Positions 15,801 through 28,454 of a stretch of 64,000 nt of DNA are shown in pieces. A model generated the notes under the pieces. That model was not told the DNA's origin, ran no database searches, and was given only the letters and a program-made list of their open reading frames with translations. A program made the position numbers and the translations under genes. This DNA is from Melastoma dodecandrum (Eukaryota; Streptophyta; Magnoliopsida; Myrtales; Melastomataceae): positions 62,001-126,000 of the forward strand of contig JARUPY010000566.1 in assembly GCA_029817715.1 (NCBI GenBank), given 5' to 3'. Numbering within the stretch: the stretch's first letter is position 1; each line of letters begins with the position of its first letter.

Positions 15801-18066
15801 ATCCATAGATGGTTTTAAAGGTGCATCCTGCGCAACTTGCATTCCACCTTCATGCTCATAGAATCTCTGTAATTGATAAATTTAATTTCAAGTGAATTTA
15901 TAAGAATGTAGCAAGTGACATTTGTAGTGATAACAACATGGTTGAAGAATGATGTGTAGACAAGGTACTGTGCATCACCTACAATAGATATCTCGTTGAT
16001 GTTATAGCATAAAAAAAGCACGGAATGTGTATATATCAGGTGTGAATCATTCCATCATTCAAAAAGAAAGATTAAAAAATGTCACTTTAATAGGTCAACA
16101 AATTTTACAAGTACTGTCTCCTTCTATTAGAGTGAAGAGATCCGGTCAGAAACTAGTCCCGAAGGTCACAGATGTATGTGCAACTACTACTACTATCATT
16201 ATTATAGAGCAAATGAGGGCTGTCTACGTCTATGGATAAATTGGTCAGGCATAATAATCACTTCTTAAGAAAAATTCAGATAAAATATTAAATACATAAA
16301 CTAAGGAAAGAAACAAACCTCAGGGGCAAGATAGCACAACCTTCTTCCTCCAGTATCAAAAAAGAATGAAAAATCTGATGGGTCATCATATGGAATATAG
16401 GTTGGCTTAAAGGATGCAAAATCAGCAAGGTAGAGCCAATTCCAGGAGGTTACCAGCACATTTTCACATTTAATATCACCTATATTAGCAGATAAAGAAG
16501 ATAAGCCTATTGCTGAAGGAGGAACACACTAAATGAGCAGAACAAGTTAAAACTTACCATGGCAGATTCCCTTTTCATGGCATTGCTTTACAGCAAGCAG
16601 TAACTGCACCCACATAGAAATTAAGCCTGGATCAATATCCAATTCTAGTTTTCAGGGTGAAAATGTATGTGCATGTTTGTGGGTGTGCACGCATTCGCGA
16701 GCGTGTAGAGGGGCCGGGGGGAGGGGAAGAGAGAGAGAGAGACCTGGAATGCCAACCATTTTTTCTCGACAATGCTAAGAAAAGGTCGAGTGCTCAATCG
16801 ATCATGTAAATTATTAAAGAAGTATTGTCTCAAAAGATAAGCTGCTTTATCAGTTTCCTGCCAAGACTGCGACAAAAAAAAAGCTATGTTAACAATAGAA
16901 AATCTTATAATAGCTGGTCATTATAGTCCAAAAACGTAAGTACGAACAAAACCACATCCTTATTGATTCATTTTTTCTTTGGTAACAAATACAATTTTCA
17001 AAAACTCAAGTTTATATTCTATCCACTCCGGTTGCTGAAAAACATTTAACTTTACTTCTTCCTTTTCTAATATCAAGACAAACTACATAAGGCTAACCCT
17101 GCAACGGGCTTCTTCATGTCTAGATTATACTTGCCGATTGCCAATAAAATAGGAAAACTATCTTCATCAAATTTCAAATTCAACGTCTCAACTGCACCAT
17201 GAAATCATTCCAGTTGATTCCAATAATCATTTCCCAAAATTTTAGCAATTATCAACATTTTAGAGAATCAATTTCAATTTAACTAAAGAAAATCCCTAAA
17301 TGAAATAATAACCCCGTGGAACCACAACAGTCAATCTGGAGGAAGCCCCCTTTCAATTTAACAATAATTTTTATAACTGCCTGATGCCTAAGTGACAGCA
17401 GGAACGAACACAAGACCATGGTATCCCCAAAACAACATTACATGGACAATGCTCGACAAGCACCAGGATTGCTAATGGCCCAACAGTTTCACTTGTTAAT
17501 GTTATCCTACCACTGAAGAAACCATGCTCTCATCCTAAAATCTGATATCGACTCTTGAACCCTTAATCAATCGTAAACAACATAGTTCCGTGATAACAAT
17601 AACTTCAGATTCAAACAACTGCAACATTTCAAGATTTTCTTCCTTTTCTATTGAGAAATACAGTTAAAAAAGCACGATACAATCAATCATCGGGAAATAA
17701 CTTACTTGTCGATTAAATTATCAGAAAACACAACAATCACATCAGCTCCAACGATGGCGACCCCAAAATCCAACTCGAATAGAAGCATAATACCTGAAAC
17801 GGCCAGACGTGAGGGTGATCGATGGCTCGGAAAGTCTCCTTGATGTGAAGGAGCCTCCGCTCGTACTCCCTAAGGTCAATCGCGTCGTCTCGTTTGAAAT
17901 AGACCTTGACGAGAACCAATCCTTCGTCGTGCTTGCACTGTATGGTCTTGAAGAACCTTCCCTTGCCTAGAACCTCCTTCAACACCAAGTTGTAGGAAGA
18001 AGGAAGGTCATGAAGGTAGTACTCGGACGCAGAACCTTGCTTCGTCCGAGCGATCTTATTCCCCAT
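9888..18066 (-). CDS. VPS15: VPS15, regulatory kinase-like subunit of class III PI3-kinase
   Basis: Partner of VPS34 in making PI3P on endosomes and autophagosomes. Eleven coding exons: 18066-17794, 16866-16744, 16603-16558, 16479-16319, 15866-15787, 15469-15364, 15184-15008, 14919-11902, 11009-10762, 10672-10573 and 10064-9888. They sum to 4509 nt, or 1502 residues, close to the usual plant length. Seen: MGNKIAR start with Gly2 for N-myristoylation; kinase-like domain with HGDIKCEN (about 147-154) and DFASFKP; HEAT-type helical repeats in the first half of the large exon (about residues 390-700); a low-complexity linker; and C-terminal WD40 repeats (for example [24 protein letters not shown]) ending RDGAIKVWK. 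The 3.0-kb exon carries most of the protein. It is intact, with no stop or frame problem seen. The large introns (up to 927 bp) are AT-rich. Confidence 0.97.
11625..11666. repeat. Perfect 20-bp palindrome in a VPS15 intron
   Basis: TTTGGTGGCTAAACATGTGA at 11625-11644 is followed by two bases and then its exact reverse complement at 11647-11666. The sequence lies in the intron between VPS15 exons 14919-11902 and 11009-10762. The decamer GTGAACTCAC, which spans the loop, recurs at about 11679-11688. The arms are too short for a typical plant microRNA precursor. Confidence 0.85.
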
Positions 18067-18449
18067 CTCGTCTCGGTGAGGACAAACGGCGCAACTAACT
18101 TAAGGATCCTATCGGCTACCCACGGTGACCGTCATCGATTCCGGAGTTCGCTCCGCTGTCGGGTGGGACTCAGGCGTCGACGGCGACGGTTACGGCATCG
18201 CCGGCGGGGGAGGAGGAGGCCTTTTGGGGCTTGCGATTGCGTGTGGTTGGTTGGGGCGCAAGATTTTGCTGGCGTTTTACCGACGGCTCTGTCATTTTTG
18301 TAAGTTACAAGAAAGTCTTCAAATTTGTTACTTCATTTCAATTTAGTCCTCGTCCTGTTTAATACCTGATTTCGGTCCGTTTGTTTCTTTATTTTCTCCG
18401 CAAATCTTCTTACGCAAGTTTTGTGGGAGTACCTACTTCAAATATTTCT
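18067..18449. other. VPS15 5' flank
   Basis: GC-rich leader DNA (to about 18300) and then AT-rich spacer. The ORFs readable here on the plus strand are antisense to the VPS15 leader and have no family resemblance. No TATA box is obvious. Confidence 0.45.
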
Positions 18450-18880
18450 TAACTAACTTCAAAAATCGAATTTTATAATATCGACTTTATCATAGAAGTT
18501 CGTCGTTACAAGTCAATTCATCCTATAATCAGTCTTTGTAATCATTTTATGGGAACATACTTATTCCCATAAAATCGATCTTGATAAGACTGACTATCGG
18601 GAATTGTTAAAAAATATCCCCAAGTGTCAAAAAAACGGGCCGACTTCTTTCTTACTAAGGCTATCTTCTTGGAACTTGGAGATATTTTTTGCCACACCCT
18701 ATAAATCGACTTTATGAGTTGCAATCAGTCTTATAAAGGTCGATTACATGATGTTCATAATAAAATCGGCTTTTGTAATGTTGATTTTCTTTCATAATGA
18801 AGTTGACGTTACAAATTTCGATTTATTGTCATTAATCAATAAATTTTAAAAGTTAATATCATATTAAATAAATTATTTTG
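18450..18880. repeat. AT-rich repeat built of inverted ATAAAGTCGATTT-like motifs
   Basis: Many degenerate copies of a motif like TATAAAGTCGATTT/AAATCGACTTTAT occur in both orientations (18478, 18555, 18700, 18733, 18764 and others). The composition resembles the inside of the element at 4036-4450, which uses GAAGTCGGCCTTTGTAA, and the repeat at about 25330-25600. Probably a decayed member of the same repeat family. Confidence 0.45.
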
Positions 18881-20007
18881 CAAGCGTAGTTAAGGAACAA
18901 AACTACTTCTGCTTTTGGTACGACCTGCATAGGCCGAGAAGAGAGAGCTAAACGATACGACATCATTCAAATCCGACGAAATCTCTACGACCACGTCTAC
19001 TTATGATTAGTTTATGCTCTACTACAAGAAGACGAAGGCCATTTGAAAAAAAAAAATTCTTTACGATTTGTCTTGCTCAACTATTATTCTATCGAGATGG
19101 ATGAAGGTTGATGGTCTTGATCAGCTACCATTCTGTCGTACGAACTAATCAAGTCCAAAACGCGATAACAAAATTATTCTCATTTGCTTCTTACCTGGTG
19201 GGTGAAATCAAATAGAAATAGAAACCTGACGATGATGGAGTCAGCTCGGAGTAATGAAATCAACTTAAAGGGGACCCAAACATGGCTTGGTACATTCTCT
19301 ACCAAAAAGGAGGAGGAGGATTGCGCTATGAACACGAAAAATCCTATCCATCAAAGGCATTTTTCTACAACAATAAAACTTGACATGTGGGTTAATATAT
19401 ATATATATATACTAATTTAAGATTATTTTTGAAAAAAAAAATATGAATCCTAATTAAGTGTCCTCCATGTTGAATTTACAAAAAAAAAAAAAAATTGGTT
19501 GTTACTTGTTTCCAACAACGACACTCTAATAAGTTAATTTGGTAACTATTTCCTAATTTACTATCCAAATCAACCAAAAAATTCCATACAAAACTCGTTG
19601 AAAAAGGACAATTCGACTTGCAACTTTTTTTCGATTAATAAAAGTATCTAAAAACACGAGTTGTGATGAGATGCGATCCACTCTTTTAAACTAGTCGGAC
19701 CATATGCTATACTTTCTCATGATTTTTTAGAAAGAAATGCAGCATTGCCACATGTGATTCCAAAGAATGTATGTATGGATACATCAGAAATGCAATAGTT
19801 GCAATGACAGTGGTCGAGGATAGAAAGGTTAAACGCCAAAAAGGTCGAGTTAACCCCCAAAGTGTCGGAGTCGGGAACCATTATCCAAGTATCCGATATC
19901 TCTACCGCACAAATAATCCATATAATTAGATGTGTATCATCGTGTGCATGCAGAAATAGTTTTGCCCTACTCAAGCTTTTAGGCCAAACGGTAATGTTTC
20001 TGTATTG
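18881..20007. other. Intergenic DNA, no supported gene
   Basis: AT-rich spacer with an (AT)n run at 19397-19412 and poly-A runs near 19430 and 19480. No ORF with family resemblance and no structural RNA was recognised. Confidence 0.55.
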
Positions 20008-20393
20008 TATTAGAGCGGTCCTGGGTTCAAATCTCCACGCAGCAAAAATCCAAAAATATGGTGATAGGCCAAAAAGGCCCGCCTACCCTTGAACCAAGGG
20101 CACAGAGTAAAAAATGCCAACCCGATTCGATGATGATGGTACGTACAACTCCGCGGGATAAGGAGTTTGAGAAGGTGAGCTTTTAGGCCATATTTTTGTA
20201 TTTTTACGTGCGCGGAGATGTGAATCCAGGACCGTTACTTTTAGGTCAGGCATGCAAAAGCCCCAAAAATATGACGAGAGGCCAAAAATGCTCACCTAGC
20301 CTTGAATTAAGGGCCCAGAGCCAAAGATGTCAGCCCAGTTCAGTGATAATGGTACGTGCAACTCTGTGAGATAAGACGTTTGAGAGGGTGAGC
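20008..20393. repeat. Composite tRNA-like repeat: two direct copies plus an inverted copy
   Basis: A unit of about 120 bp at 20061-20181 recurs at 20272-20393 (GGCC..CTTGAA..AAGGGC..CAGAG..GATGGTACGT..GTTTGAGA..GGTGAGC shared). A head sequence with GGTCCTGGGTTCAAATCTCC at 20014-20033, whose GGTTCAAATCT resembles a pol III B box, recurs inverted at about 20216-20236. Together these form a nested or rearranged SINE-like or tRNA-related dispersed repeat. Divergence between copies suggests age. Confidence 0.55.
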
Positions 20394-23300
20394 TGGTCGA
20401 GTTTGGCGATGGAAGGGGTGGTGGGAGTGGGAAGAGATTGCGTCTGGCCCTAGAGGGAGTTTAGGAGGGGGGTGGGATCGGTGGCATCTGCTTGTGATAC
20501 CATGAAAATATTTGAGGTTGACGATATAACAACTTGTGATAGCAACTCAAACAACTGACTTATTCAGAATAGCTTGTATAAATCATTTATCTATTACAAT
20601 ATATAAAAGGCAAAGATGCAAAGAATCATTCAAAACAACAATTGCGAAAGGTCGTGAGGACTCGAGATGGTTTTGGAACCTGAAACAGAATTGATTAGCA
20701 ACATTTATTATATGCTTTCAATATTTAGGCTAACATGGAAAGCATGTTCGAGGCGAGAAGGGTTGACGAGAGAGATGACTTTGATCTAAACTCTAAAACG
20801 AAAAGGATGAATTCACGAGTCATTCTCCATAGTATTTAAAGGACGAATTGCGGCCATAGCAATGATCGTGTTCAGTGATGTCGACGAGGTCGTTTTTAGT
20901 GTGTTTTTGAATTTGAACCAATGAATGTGAAGCACAAATGTAGGTATCAAACTTTTTGCCATGCTTGCTCGGGAGGACTATCGAATCCAGGGACAGGGGG
21001 TTTGGTACCTGTTTAGCAACATAAATTCTGTGCTACAGATCCCGGCTTTATCTGTAGATCAATTGTCCCAAGGAGGTAGCTGTGGAAACACATCTGAAAG
21101 GAAATTGTTGCTAAATTTGCTCAAATAAAAAAGAAGATATTCCACGAAGATTGACGACAATGACACGTAATATATGTATAATATTTCACTATCGTACATA
21201 TGTGGGTCTAACTTAGTATAAATAGTCACTCTTAGGCATTGTACACGACACCTCTCTACAGACGGACATATTGTCTTTTTTATCTTCAAGCATTCCAGCG
21301 TTCAAGCGATCTTATACTCTTGCATTTCTGCTTGTTTCTGAAGGCGTCGTCGATGGCATCCGTGAGTATTTCCGCCTAAATGTGTCTCTCCGCTATCTTA
21401 TTTTCTTTTTTCATTTCATACGGCGACGACACAACGAACCACCGAGCACCAGTTGCTCGTAGTGCGAAAGATTTCCGACGTGCTTGAATTCGACTTGTCC
21501 GCAGTCACTTCCGAAACGAACCGTGCCAAGCGAGAATCCTGCATTAGTAAACCTCCGGTAGCATTACAAAGATGAACAAAACGGCAAACACCAGAGCAAG
21601 TGCGTTTCTGATTGACCCCGTGGTCTGGGAGGCTAGGATGCGTTTCTGTTGCTCGACTTCTTGCAGGACGGTTCTCTTTATCCGCCATCTCCGCACTGCT
21701 CAGTCTCTCCCGTCTCACTCCCCTTCATCATCAAGGTCAGCATAGCACAAATTGTGGTCCTGACAGGTCGGCCTTATCTTCAACCCCACAAACAGGATCT
21801 CTTAATAACCCAACATCCAAGCTGCCGATAACGGTAGCTTCAAGATCAACACTGAAGTCACCTTCCTTCTCAGAATGACCCATGTCTACCGCAATCGTGT
21901 CATTCCCGGAACACTGACCCAAAACTCAATTGATACCAACCAGGAAAAAAGTCCCTTAGCATTGATAATATCCTAAAGCCAAGCACGAAACTGAAATTCT
22001 AACTCACGAGATCAACATCAACCTAACAAAAGAATCAAGACGAACTCAAAAACCCATAAAGAGTCACTCTTGACTTCATAGGACGCAAGGCAACCAGACT
22101 GGGTCCCGATTCAAATCTCCCAATGCACGACCTTTCCCACAAGGATCGTCACAAGACTTCTTCCTTGAGCCCTGCATTGCATTGGCCTTTCTGTTACTGT
22201 CCAAAGGCCTTAAGTCCTCTCACTCACCGCTGTCCTCCTGTCCAGAGGTCTGTCTTGACTCGGCCCCCACCACATTCATGCTTATCCCAAGAGGGTAATA
22301 TGCCAAGAAACCAGCAACCAAAAAACGGCTCAATAATTCTCAAAAGTACCAAACTCAAAAGTCACAGAAGTGCCTCCACATTGGATGTAGTAGTAGTAGT
22401 AGTACTGAGTTATTAGTTGAGTACAAATATGTTATACTCAAGGTTCAAACTATTACATCGGAAATAATACTCGAGATCAGCTAAGCAGCGCCCGAATTGT
22501 TACGAATGACCATTTTAAAAAAATGATACCAACAAGGAGAAAAGGAAAAACAGCAAACCAATGCCTAAAACAAAGAAATAATCCCCCAAAGAAGAGAGAT
22601 TCACACCATGAATTCAAATTCCAGACTGGAGGATAATATTACAAGCGAATAATCACCATCCACACCACCATGTCCTCCTCACTCAAATGTTGTAATCACA
22701 CTGAAACCTTAAAGAGTAAAAGACCATAAAGAAAGAAGAGACATTTGAGCACCACACATTGCTTCTTGTCCCAGATTCCTCCAACCCCTGTCAACCCATT
22801 AAAATCTCAAATTAAGCTTACTATTTTTTAACAAGAAAAAACACAAAGTGATAATGACAATGATGATCCAAAAGAAATTGCCATCATCATGAGTATTATT
22901 TGATGTTTGGTGGGGATGCTTTCTCTGGATATTGCAAATCGGTCCAAAGCTAATGATTCAATCAAGACAATTTTTTTAGTGACTATATTTAAATCAAAAT
23001 CAAAAGGTCTGGTTGTCTTGAGGGCTAAGGACTACATAATTGGGGTGGGGGGACCAAAATAAATTCATTTATTTCCTTTATTTTAAAGATATGACCAAGC
23101 ATGAAATTAACAGCAACCTACATTTATCAAAATTAATGTTAAAAAATAAGGAGGGTTTTTTCTCATCCCCAATTATCACAACCACCGACAAAAATCATCA
23201 ATTATTTATTTCCCAACTAAGTTTAAAAAAATAAGAAGAAGAAGAAGATATTTATGTATTTAGGAAAACGAGATCTAATTGAAATATAAACAAAAAAAAA

Positions 23301-23499
23301 AAAGGATGAGCAATGGATAATAAAAATATATATATATATATCCCTCGATTTCCTCGCCCTAAAAAGGATAGAAATATTCAAAACATGCATTTGCATTGGT
23401 TTCTCCGCTAAAATGTAAGAAGGGAATTGGGGAGATGACGACGATGAAGAAATTGAATTCGACGTTTTCTTTTTTAAACTCACACATGTTGTAGGGGGG
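20394..23499. other. Gene-poor spacer with a possible decayed LTR
   Basis: Minus-strand CATGGTATCACAAG at 20504-20491 resembles a decayed tRNA-Met primer-binding site, as found just inside plant LTR elements. On the plus strand TATAAATA at 21217-21224 is followed by a short ATG exon-like start at 21354 with a GT donor, but no downstream exon could be tied to it. (GTA)n lies at 22389-22404 and (AT)n at 23327-23340. No gene is supported. Confidence 0.4.
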
Positions 23500-23791
23500 T
23501 CACTTGGTGATGGCATAGACGGCGTAGATGATACCGGGGAGCCAGCCGAAGAGAGTCAGCAACAGACAGATCCAGAACTCCACCTACATGCAACACAAAC
23601 GAAACTGACACCGTCGTCACCTCCTACGCATCACGGCAGAGATCGGCGTGGCCGTTCGGAGGAGGAGGAGGAGGAGATTAGGAAAGGGAACAGACACGTA
23701 CCCCGCATCCGAACTTGAAGAAGACGCCGAGTGGGGGAAGGATGATGGCGAGGAGGATGTCTATGCAGTTCATGGTCCCTTCGTCCGCCAT
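23500..23791 (-). CDS. RCI2: RCI2/LTI6/PMP3 small hydrophobic membrane protein
   Basis: Small plasma-membrane proteolipid of the UPF0057/PMP3 family; family members are induced by cold and salt and affect membrane potential and ion leakage. Two exons, 23791-23702 and 23583-23500, join in phase to give 57 residues, the usual length. The start MADEGT is followed by a first membrane segment (CIDILLAIILPPLGVFFKFG), then CG|VEFWICLLLTLFGWLPGIIYA and the C-terminal YAITK. Two transmembrane helices are clear. The intron position after the first helix is the usual one for this family. It is transcribed away from the GH17 gene at 26114, about 2.3 kb apart. Confidence 0.96.
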
Positions 23792-23907
23792 TGATTCACG
23801 TGGAAAGAGGAAGGTTAAAGGAGAAGAGTAAAGGAGGACAAGGGAGGGGGAGGAGGAGTGTAAGGGGGGAGTGCGTGTGATGTAGTAGTAGTAGTAAAGA
23901 GAAGGGA

Positions 23908-23914
23908 TTTTATA
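23908..23914 (-). promoter_or_regulatory. Candidate TATA box of RCI2
   Basis: TATAAAA on the minus strand, about 120 bp upstream of the RCI2 ATG and followed by a purine/pyrimidine-rich leader. The spacing fits a short 5' UTR. Confidence 0.55.
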
Positions 23915-24039
23915 GAGGGGAGGGAGGAAAGAATGTGGTTATCACGCAACTGAATGAATCCCCCCTTCACTCCTACCCATAAAAGAAAAAGGAGTTCGGT
24001 AGGTATTGGGGGGATCGGTGGTTTTTGTACCAAATCCGC

Positions 24040-26000
24040 ACACTCTTAAAGTTCTAGCAGATATCCGTCATAGCTTCAGATTATACACGTTACATATATT
24101 TAGAAAATATAGAATCAATGAATTCGTGTATATTTCATGACTACATATTGTAACTACACTAATTATTTTCAATCACGGAATCATGCTTTCTGTATTTCTT
24201 TTGAATTCTACGATGCTATTGGGCATGCGTCTAATGTATAACAATAGTGTTTTTCCTCGAGATGATCTATAATACAAAAGAGAAGAAGAAAACAAAACAA
24301 GGTTATAGGCGATTTCAATAAAAAATACGATTTTGAGGCATATAATTGATTATATACAAATATTATTGGATGGCATTTATCATCCCAGACAACTTCGCCA
24401 TTCCAAGTGACCCAAAATCCCAAGGATTGAACCGCCCCCGGGTTTCGATGCCGCCGAAACCTAGCGGCGAAAACGAAACCAACACATTTGTTTTTCTTTT
24501 CCTAATTTAGTAAAAATAAAATAATACATAATAATCGAGATATATTATAATTCATAGCTCAGTCCTTACTTGGATAAACATTACCGAATATTTCTTAATA
24601 TTTAATAATTATTTGATTCAAAACAATAATGACCATTTTCTACTTAAATGTGTTAGGAATTACATGACATGACGATTTTTTTACCTGCACATATATAATT
24701 ATTTTGGCCGTTACATTGATGATGGCCTTTCCTACCGATAACGTTCGTGGACGAAATATTTAAGAAGAGTCAGCAGAGCTTTATAGGTCGTTTGACTTTT
24801 GGAATGGAATTCCGGATCAAATGAAACGTGAAAATAGAAAAAATATAATCCCGCGTAAGATTTTTTCTTGAGTCAATCTTTTCAATTTTTATTGACTCGA
24901 TTAGGAAGTTATTTAAAAAAATGATGTATTTAATTAAGAAAGAAGACAAAAAAAAGAAGAAGAAAATGCTCATTCCATATTACGAGCAAGAAATGCTCGT
25001 TCCTTCGTTTTATCGTCGAATCCTTAAAATAAACCTAACATTATATATATAATACATTGAAAGGAGGACCCATGCCTTAAAAGGAAGAATAGGAGACGTT
25101 GGCGGAGTAGAGGTCCCAAGTAACAATAGAATCATAAAACTTGTGCCGACGGCGACATTTACTTTTTAAAATGCCTTTGTATTGAATTTAGAGGTTTTTT
25201 TTATTTTATTTTTTAAAAATCTCTGGTAACCATTTGGAACATCCGAATACGTGAAGTGAGGGAGAAAATGATCGAAACAGTAGTAGGCGAGGAAAAAATT
25301 TTAAAAATAATATAAATAATTTCAAAATTCAAAAATAATGTCTTGAAATCAGGCTTTATGAGTTCAAGTTTACTCAAAAACAATTGAAATTATAAAATCT
25401 GACTTACTTAAGGGATTTTTAGAAGTCCGAACCCACTTTTTTTAAAAAAATTTTTGAAACTCGTACTTATAGAGTCCGATTTAAAAAAAAAACTTTAAGG
25501 AATTCGAATTTTATAATTTTGAGTTTTTTTACTAGTGAAATCGAATTTATAAAATTCGAATTCTTAATATCATTTTCGAAATTTCGAAATTATATACTCT
25601 TTTTTTTTATATTTTTTATCCCATTTACAACTCAAGGTATTTTACATTAGTAACGGTGGAGTTTTGGACCTGTTGACGACGATGGTGTCAGAAAGAAAAG
25701 ACCCTCTCATCCTCTCGCATCGAAAAATACACAAGTTGCCAAAAAGGAACCAATCCACAAAAAGAAAGAAAGGATTCAACACAAACGATCCAATCCACAA
25801 AGGAACCAATTAAACTGGATTTAAGTTATCATCCTGACGTCCGTCGATCATCCCCCCCATCTCCCGACAGTCACAGACAGACAGACAAACTCCTCCCCTC
25901 TGACTCATGTCCCTGTAATAAAATCATTATAATAAAACCATGTAGTAATAAAATCTTAAAAGTACCCAACACACCCCCTTTTTAACCAATCACTTCTCTC
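24040..26000. other. AT-rich spacer between RCI2 and the GH17 gene, with a repeat
   Basis: No gene is supported in about 2 kb. At about 25330-25600 degenerate inverted motifs such as AAATTCGAATTTTATAA and ATAGAGTCCGATTT recur in both orientations, like the repeats at 4036-4450 and 18450-18880. The rest is low-complexity AT-rich DNA. Confidence 0.5.
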
Positions 26001-26024
26001 TTTGCCTTGTTCCTGCGTCCATGG

Positions 26025-26032
26025 TATATAAA
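26025..26032 (+). promoter_or_regulatory. TATA box of the GH17 gene
   Basis: TATATAAA lies about 82 bp upstream of the ATG at 26114, with a CCAAT motif at about 25986-25990. Position and sequence fit a standard plant core promoter. Confidence 0.65.
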
Positions 26033-26113
26033 GTTTGGGTTTCTCTTGGGTTAACAAGGAAGGTGAGTGAGTGAGTGAGAGAGGGAGGAAAGTATCTGGA
26101 AAGAAGGGAAAAG

Positions 26114-28454
26114 ATGATGAGGGGAAGAAGAAGTGGGCGTCTCCTCCTCTTCTTCGCTGCCATCGTCGCCTCCTCCTTCCTCGTTCTCCCTGGTTCGAAT
26201 CTCCATTCTTCTCTGTGTTCCCTGCTTTCTCTGTTGTTCTCCAATCAAAATGTGTTCTTGTTGTTGGGTTTTGGTTCTGGAAATGGGAGTTAGTCGACCC
26301 AATGCTGGCTGTCCATTTCCCATGTCCTTCCTGGGCATTGTCGCCCGTTTGCATTTATGGCACTTTGGATTCTCGATGTGAGACTGCTGTAGCTTTGGAA
26401 TCCTGCAATGACTCGGCCAGCTTTTGGGAGGGGTGGACCACCCGTGACATTATCATGCTTTAAGATTCACGTGTCTGGACAATCATCACCTACTTCACTT
26501 TCTTGGATGATGCAAGTTGAACCGTGGCGGGATGGATGGGTTGCTTGGTTGTGGCTTGTTCTGCTGAGTTGAACCGGAGGGTATTCGGAGATGTGCGTGC
26601 AGCTTACGCGGTTGCTTTGGTGGGTTTTGGATCAGGGTTTGGAGAATCTAGTGCTCTACGATTGGATGCTTGATGTCGGATCGAGATTCCAATACACTTC
26701 GTTCGCAATGTGCCTCTGGCAATGTGATTTTGAGTTTGAGTCTATTACTGGATTGAAGTTTACTGACGTTATCCGATTGTTTGAGATGTTCATCACCTTT
26801 TGTTGTGTGATCTTGGTTTGCAGACCACTGTGAAGGAAGTGCGATTGGGGTCTGCTACGGGAGAAATGCAGACGACCTGCCAACAGCCGATAAGGTGGCT
26901 CAGCTCGTACAGCAGCACAACATCAAGTACCTCAGGATATATGACTCCAACATCCAGATCCTCAAGGCCTTTGCAAACACCGACGTGGAGCTCATGATAG
27001 GAATCCCTAATCTGGACCTCCTCGCATTCTCCCAGTTCCAATCCAATGCTGACACATGGCTCAAGAACAGCATTTTGCCTTACTATCCGGCCACAAAGAT
27101 CACCTACATTACCGTCGGAGCCGAGGCGACTGAAAGCCCGGGGAATGTGTCTTCACTCGTGGTGCCTGCGATGCAGAATGTCTTCAATGCATTGAGGAAG
27201 GTTGGTTTGCACAAGAGGATAAAGGTTTCGACTACTCATTCACTCGGCGTCCTGTCCCGATCATTCCCTCCATCAGCTGGCGCTTTCAATAGTAATTATG
27301 CCTCTTTCCTGAAGCCGCTCCTTATATTCCTGGCGGATAACCAGTCTCCGTTCATGGTTGACATATATCCCTATTATGCTTACCAAGATTCGCCAAGCAA
27401 TGTTTCTCTGGACTATGCATTGTTTGAGTCATCCTCCGAGGCGATAGATCCAAATACTGGCTTGCTCTACACGAATATGTTTGATGCCCAGATCGACGCA
27501 CTGAATTTCGCATTGATGGCCTTGAATTTTCGGACAGTCAAGGTCACGGTCACAGAGACGGGTTGGCCCTCGAAAGGCTCGCCAAAGGAGACAGCTGCAA
27601 CTCCAGACAATGCTCAGACATACAACACCAACTTGATCCGGCACGTGATTAATAACACTGGTACTCCTGCGAAACCGGATGAGGCGATCGATGTGTATTT
27701 GTTCTCCCTGTTCAATGAGAACAGGAAGCCCGGGATGGAGTCCGAGAGGAACTGGGGGTTGTTCTATCCTGATCAGACGAGTGTGTACAATTTGGACTTC
27801 ACTGGGAGGGGTTCAGTGGATGTGTTAGCCGGAGCGAATGTCACGAGCTTAAATGGAACGACATGGTGCATCGCATCCTCGAATTCATCGGACTCGGACC
27901 TCGAGAGCGGGTTGAACTGGGCTTGTGGTCCTGGGAATGTAGATTGTTCCTCTATTCAGCCGAGTCAGCCGTGTTACGAGCCGGATACACTGGTCTCTCA
28001 TGCATCATTTGCCTTCAACAGTTACTACCAGCAGAATGGTGCGACAGACATAGCCTGCAAGTTTGGAGGTGCAGGGATCATCATTGACAAGAACCCAAGT
28101 ACGAATTATAATTTAAACAGCCCTGATCCTATCCCGTTTCTCTAATTCTACATCTGCTGACGCCTCGTTTCTTTCTCAGGATACGACAATTGCCTTTATT
28201 TGATGGCCGGGTGAGTTATCCGGAATCGCTTTCGCGATTCCTTTACATGCTTGTTCCTATTTCACGGATTCCGATCTTCTGACACTAGTGTGTACGAATT
28301 CACTAGGGCCAACAAGACTGCAGCCAGCAATGCTACGGCAATCACCTCGACCACGTCTTCTTCATCTGGTGCAAGCATGATCCTTTCTGTTGTCACGAGC
28401 CCTTGTGTCGTCTCCTATCTCTCGTTATTCTGGGCAGCGATCTTGAATCTGTAA
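26114..28454 (+). CDS. GPI-anchored GH17 beta-1,3-glucanase-like protein with X8 domain
   Basis: Predicted endo-1,3-beta-glucosidase of the cell wall or plasmodesmal surface, acting on callose-type glucan. Four exons (26114-26192, 26824-28098, 28180-28210, 28289-28454) sum to 1551 nt, or 516 residues, in frame. Seen: N-terminal signal peptide (about 1-26), GVCYGRNADDLP, LRIYDSN, general acid region TVGAEATES (Glu about 127) and nucleophile region TVTETGWPSKG (Glu about 271), then an X8/CBM43 domain from about residue 374 (WCIAS, then spaced Cys residues, FAFNSYYQQ, and NCLYLMAG in the small third exon). The Ser/Thr-rich tail ends in a hydrophobic segment, as in GPI signals. VGAE in place of the commoner VGNE is seen in this plant subgroup. 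ATG is chosen as the first in-frame one before the signal peptide. Confidence 0.94.

Noticed and set aside
21416..21718. Minus-strand ORF with an internal MADKEN start recalling some cyclin N-termini
   Set aside because: Only the first few residues match; no cyclin box, no splice partners and no continuation, so it is not called as a gene or pseudogene.
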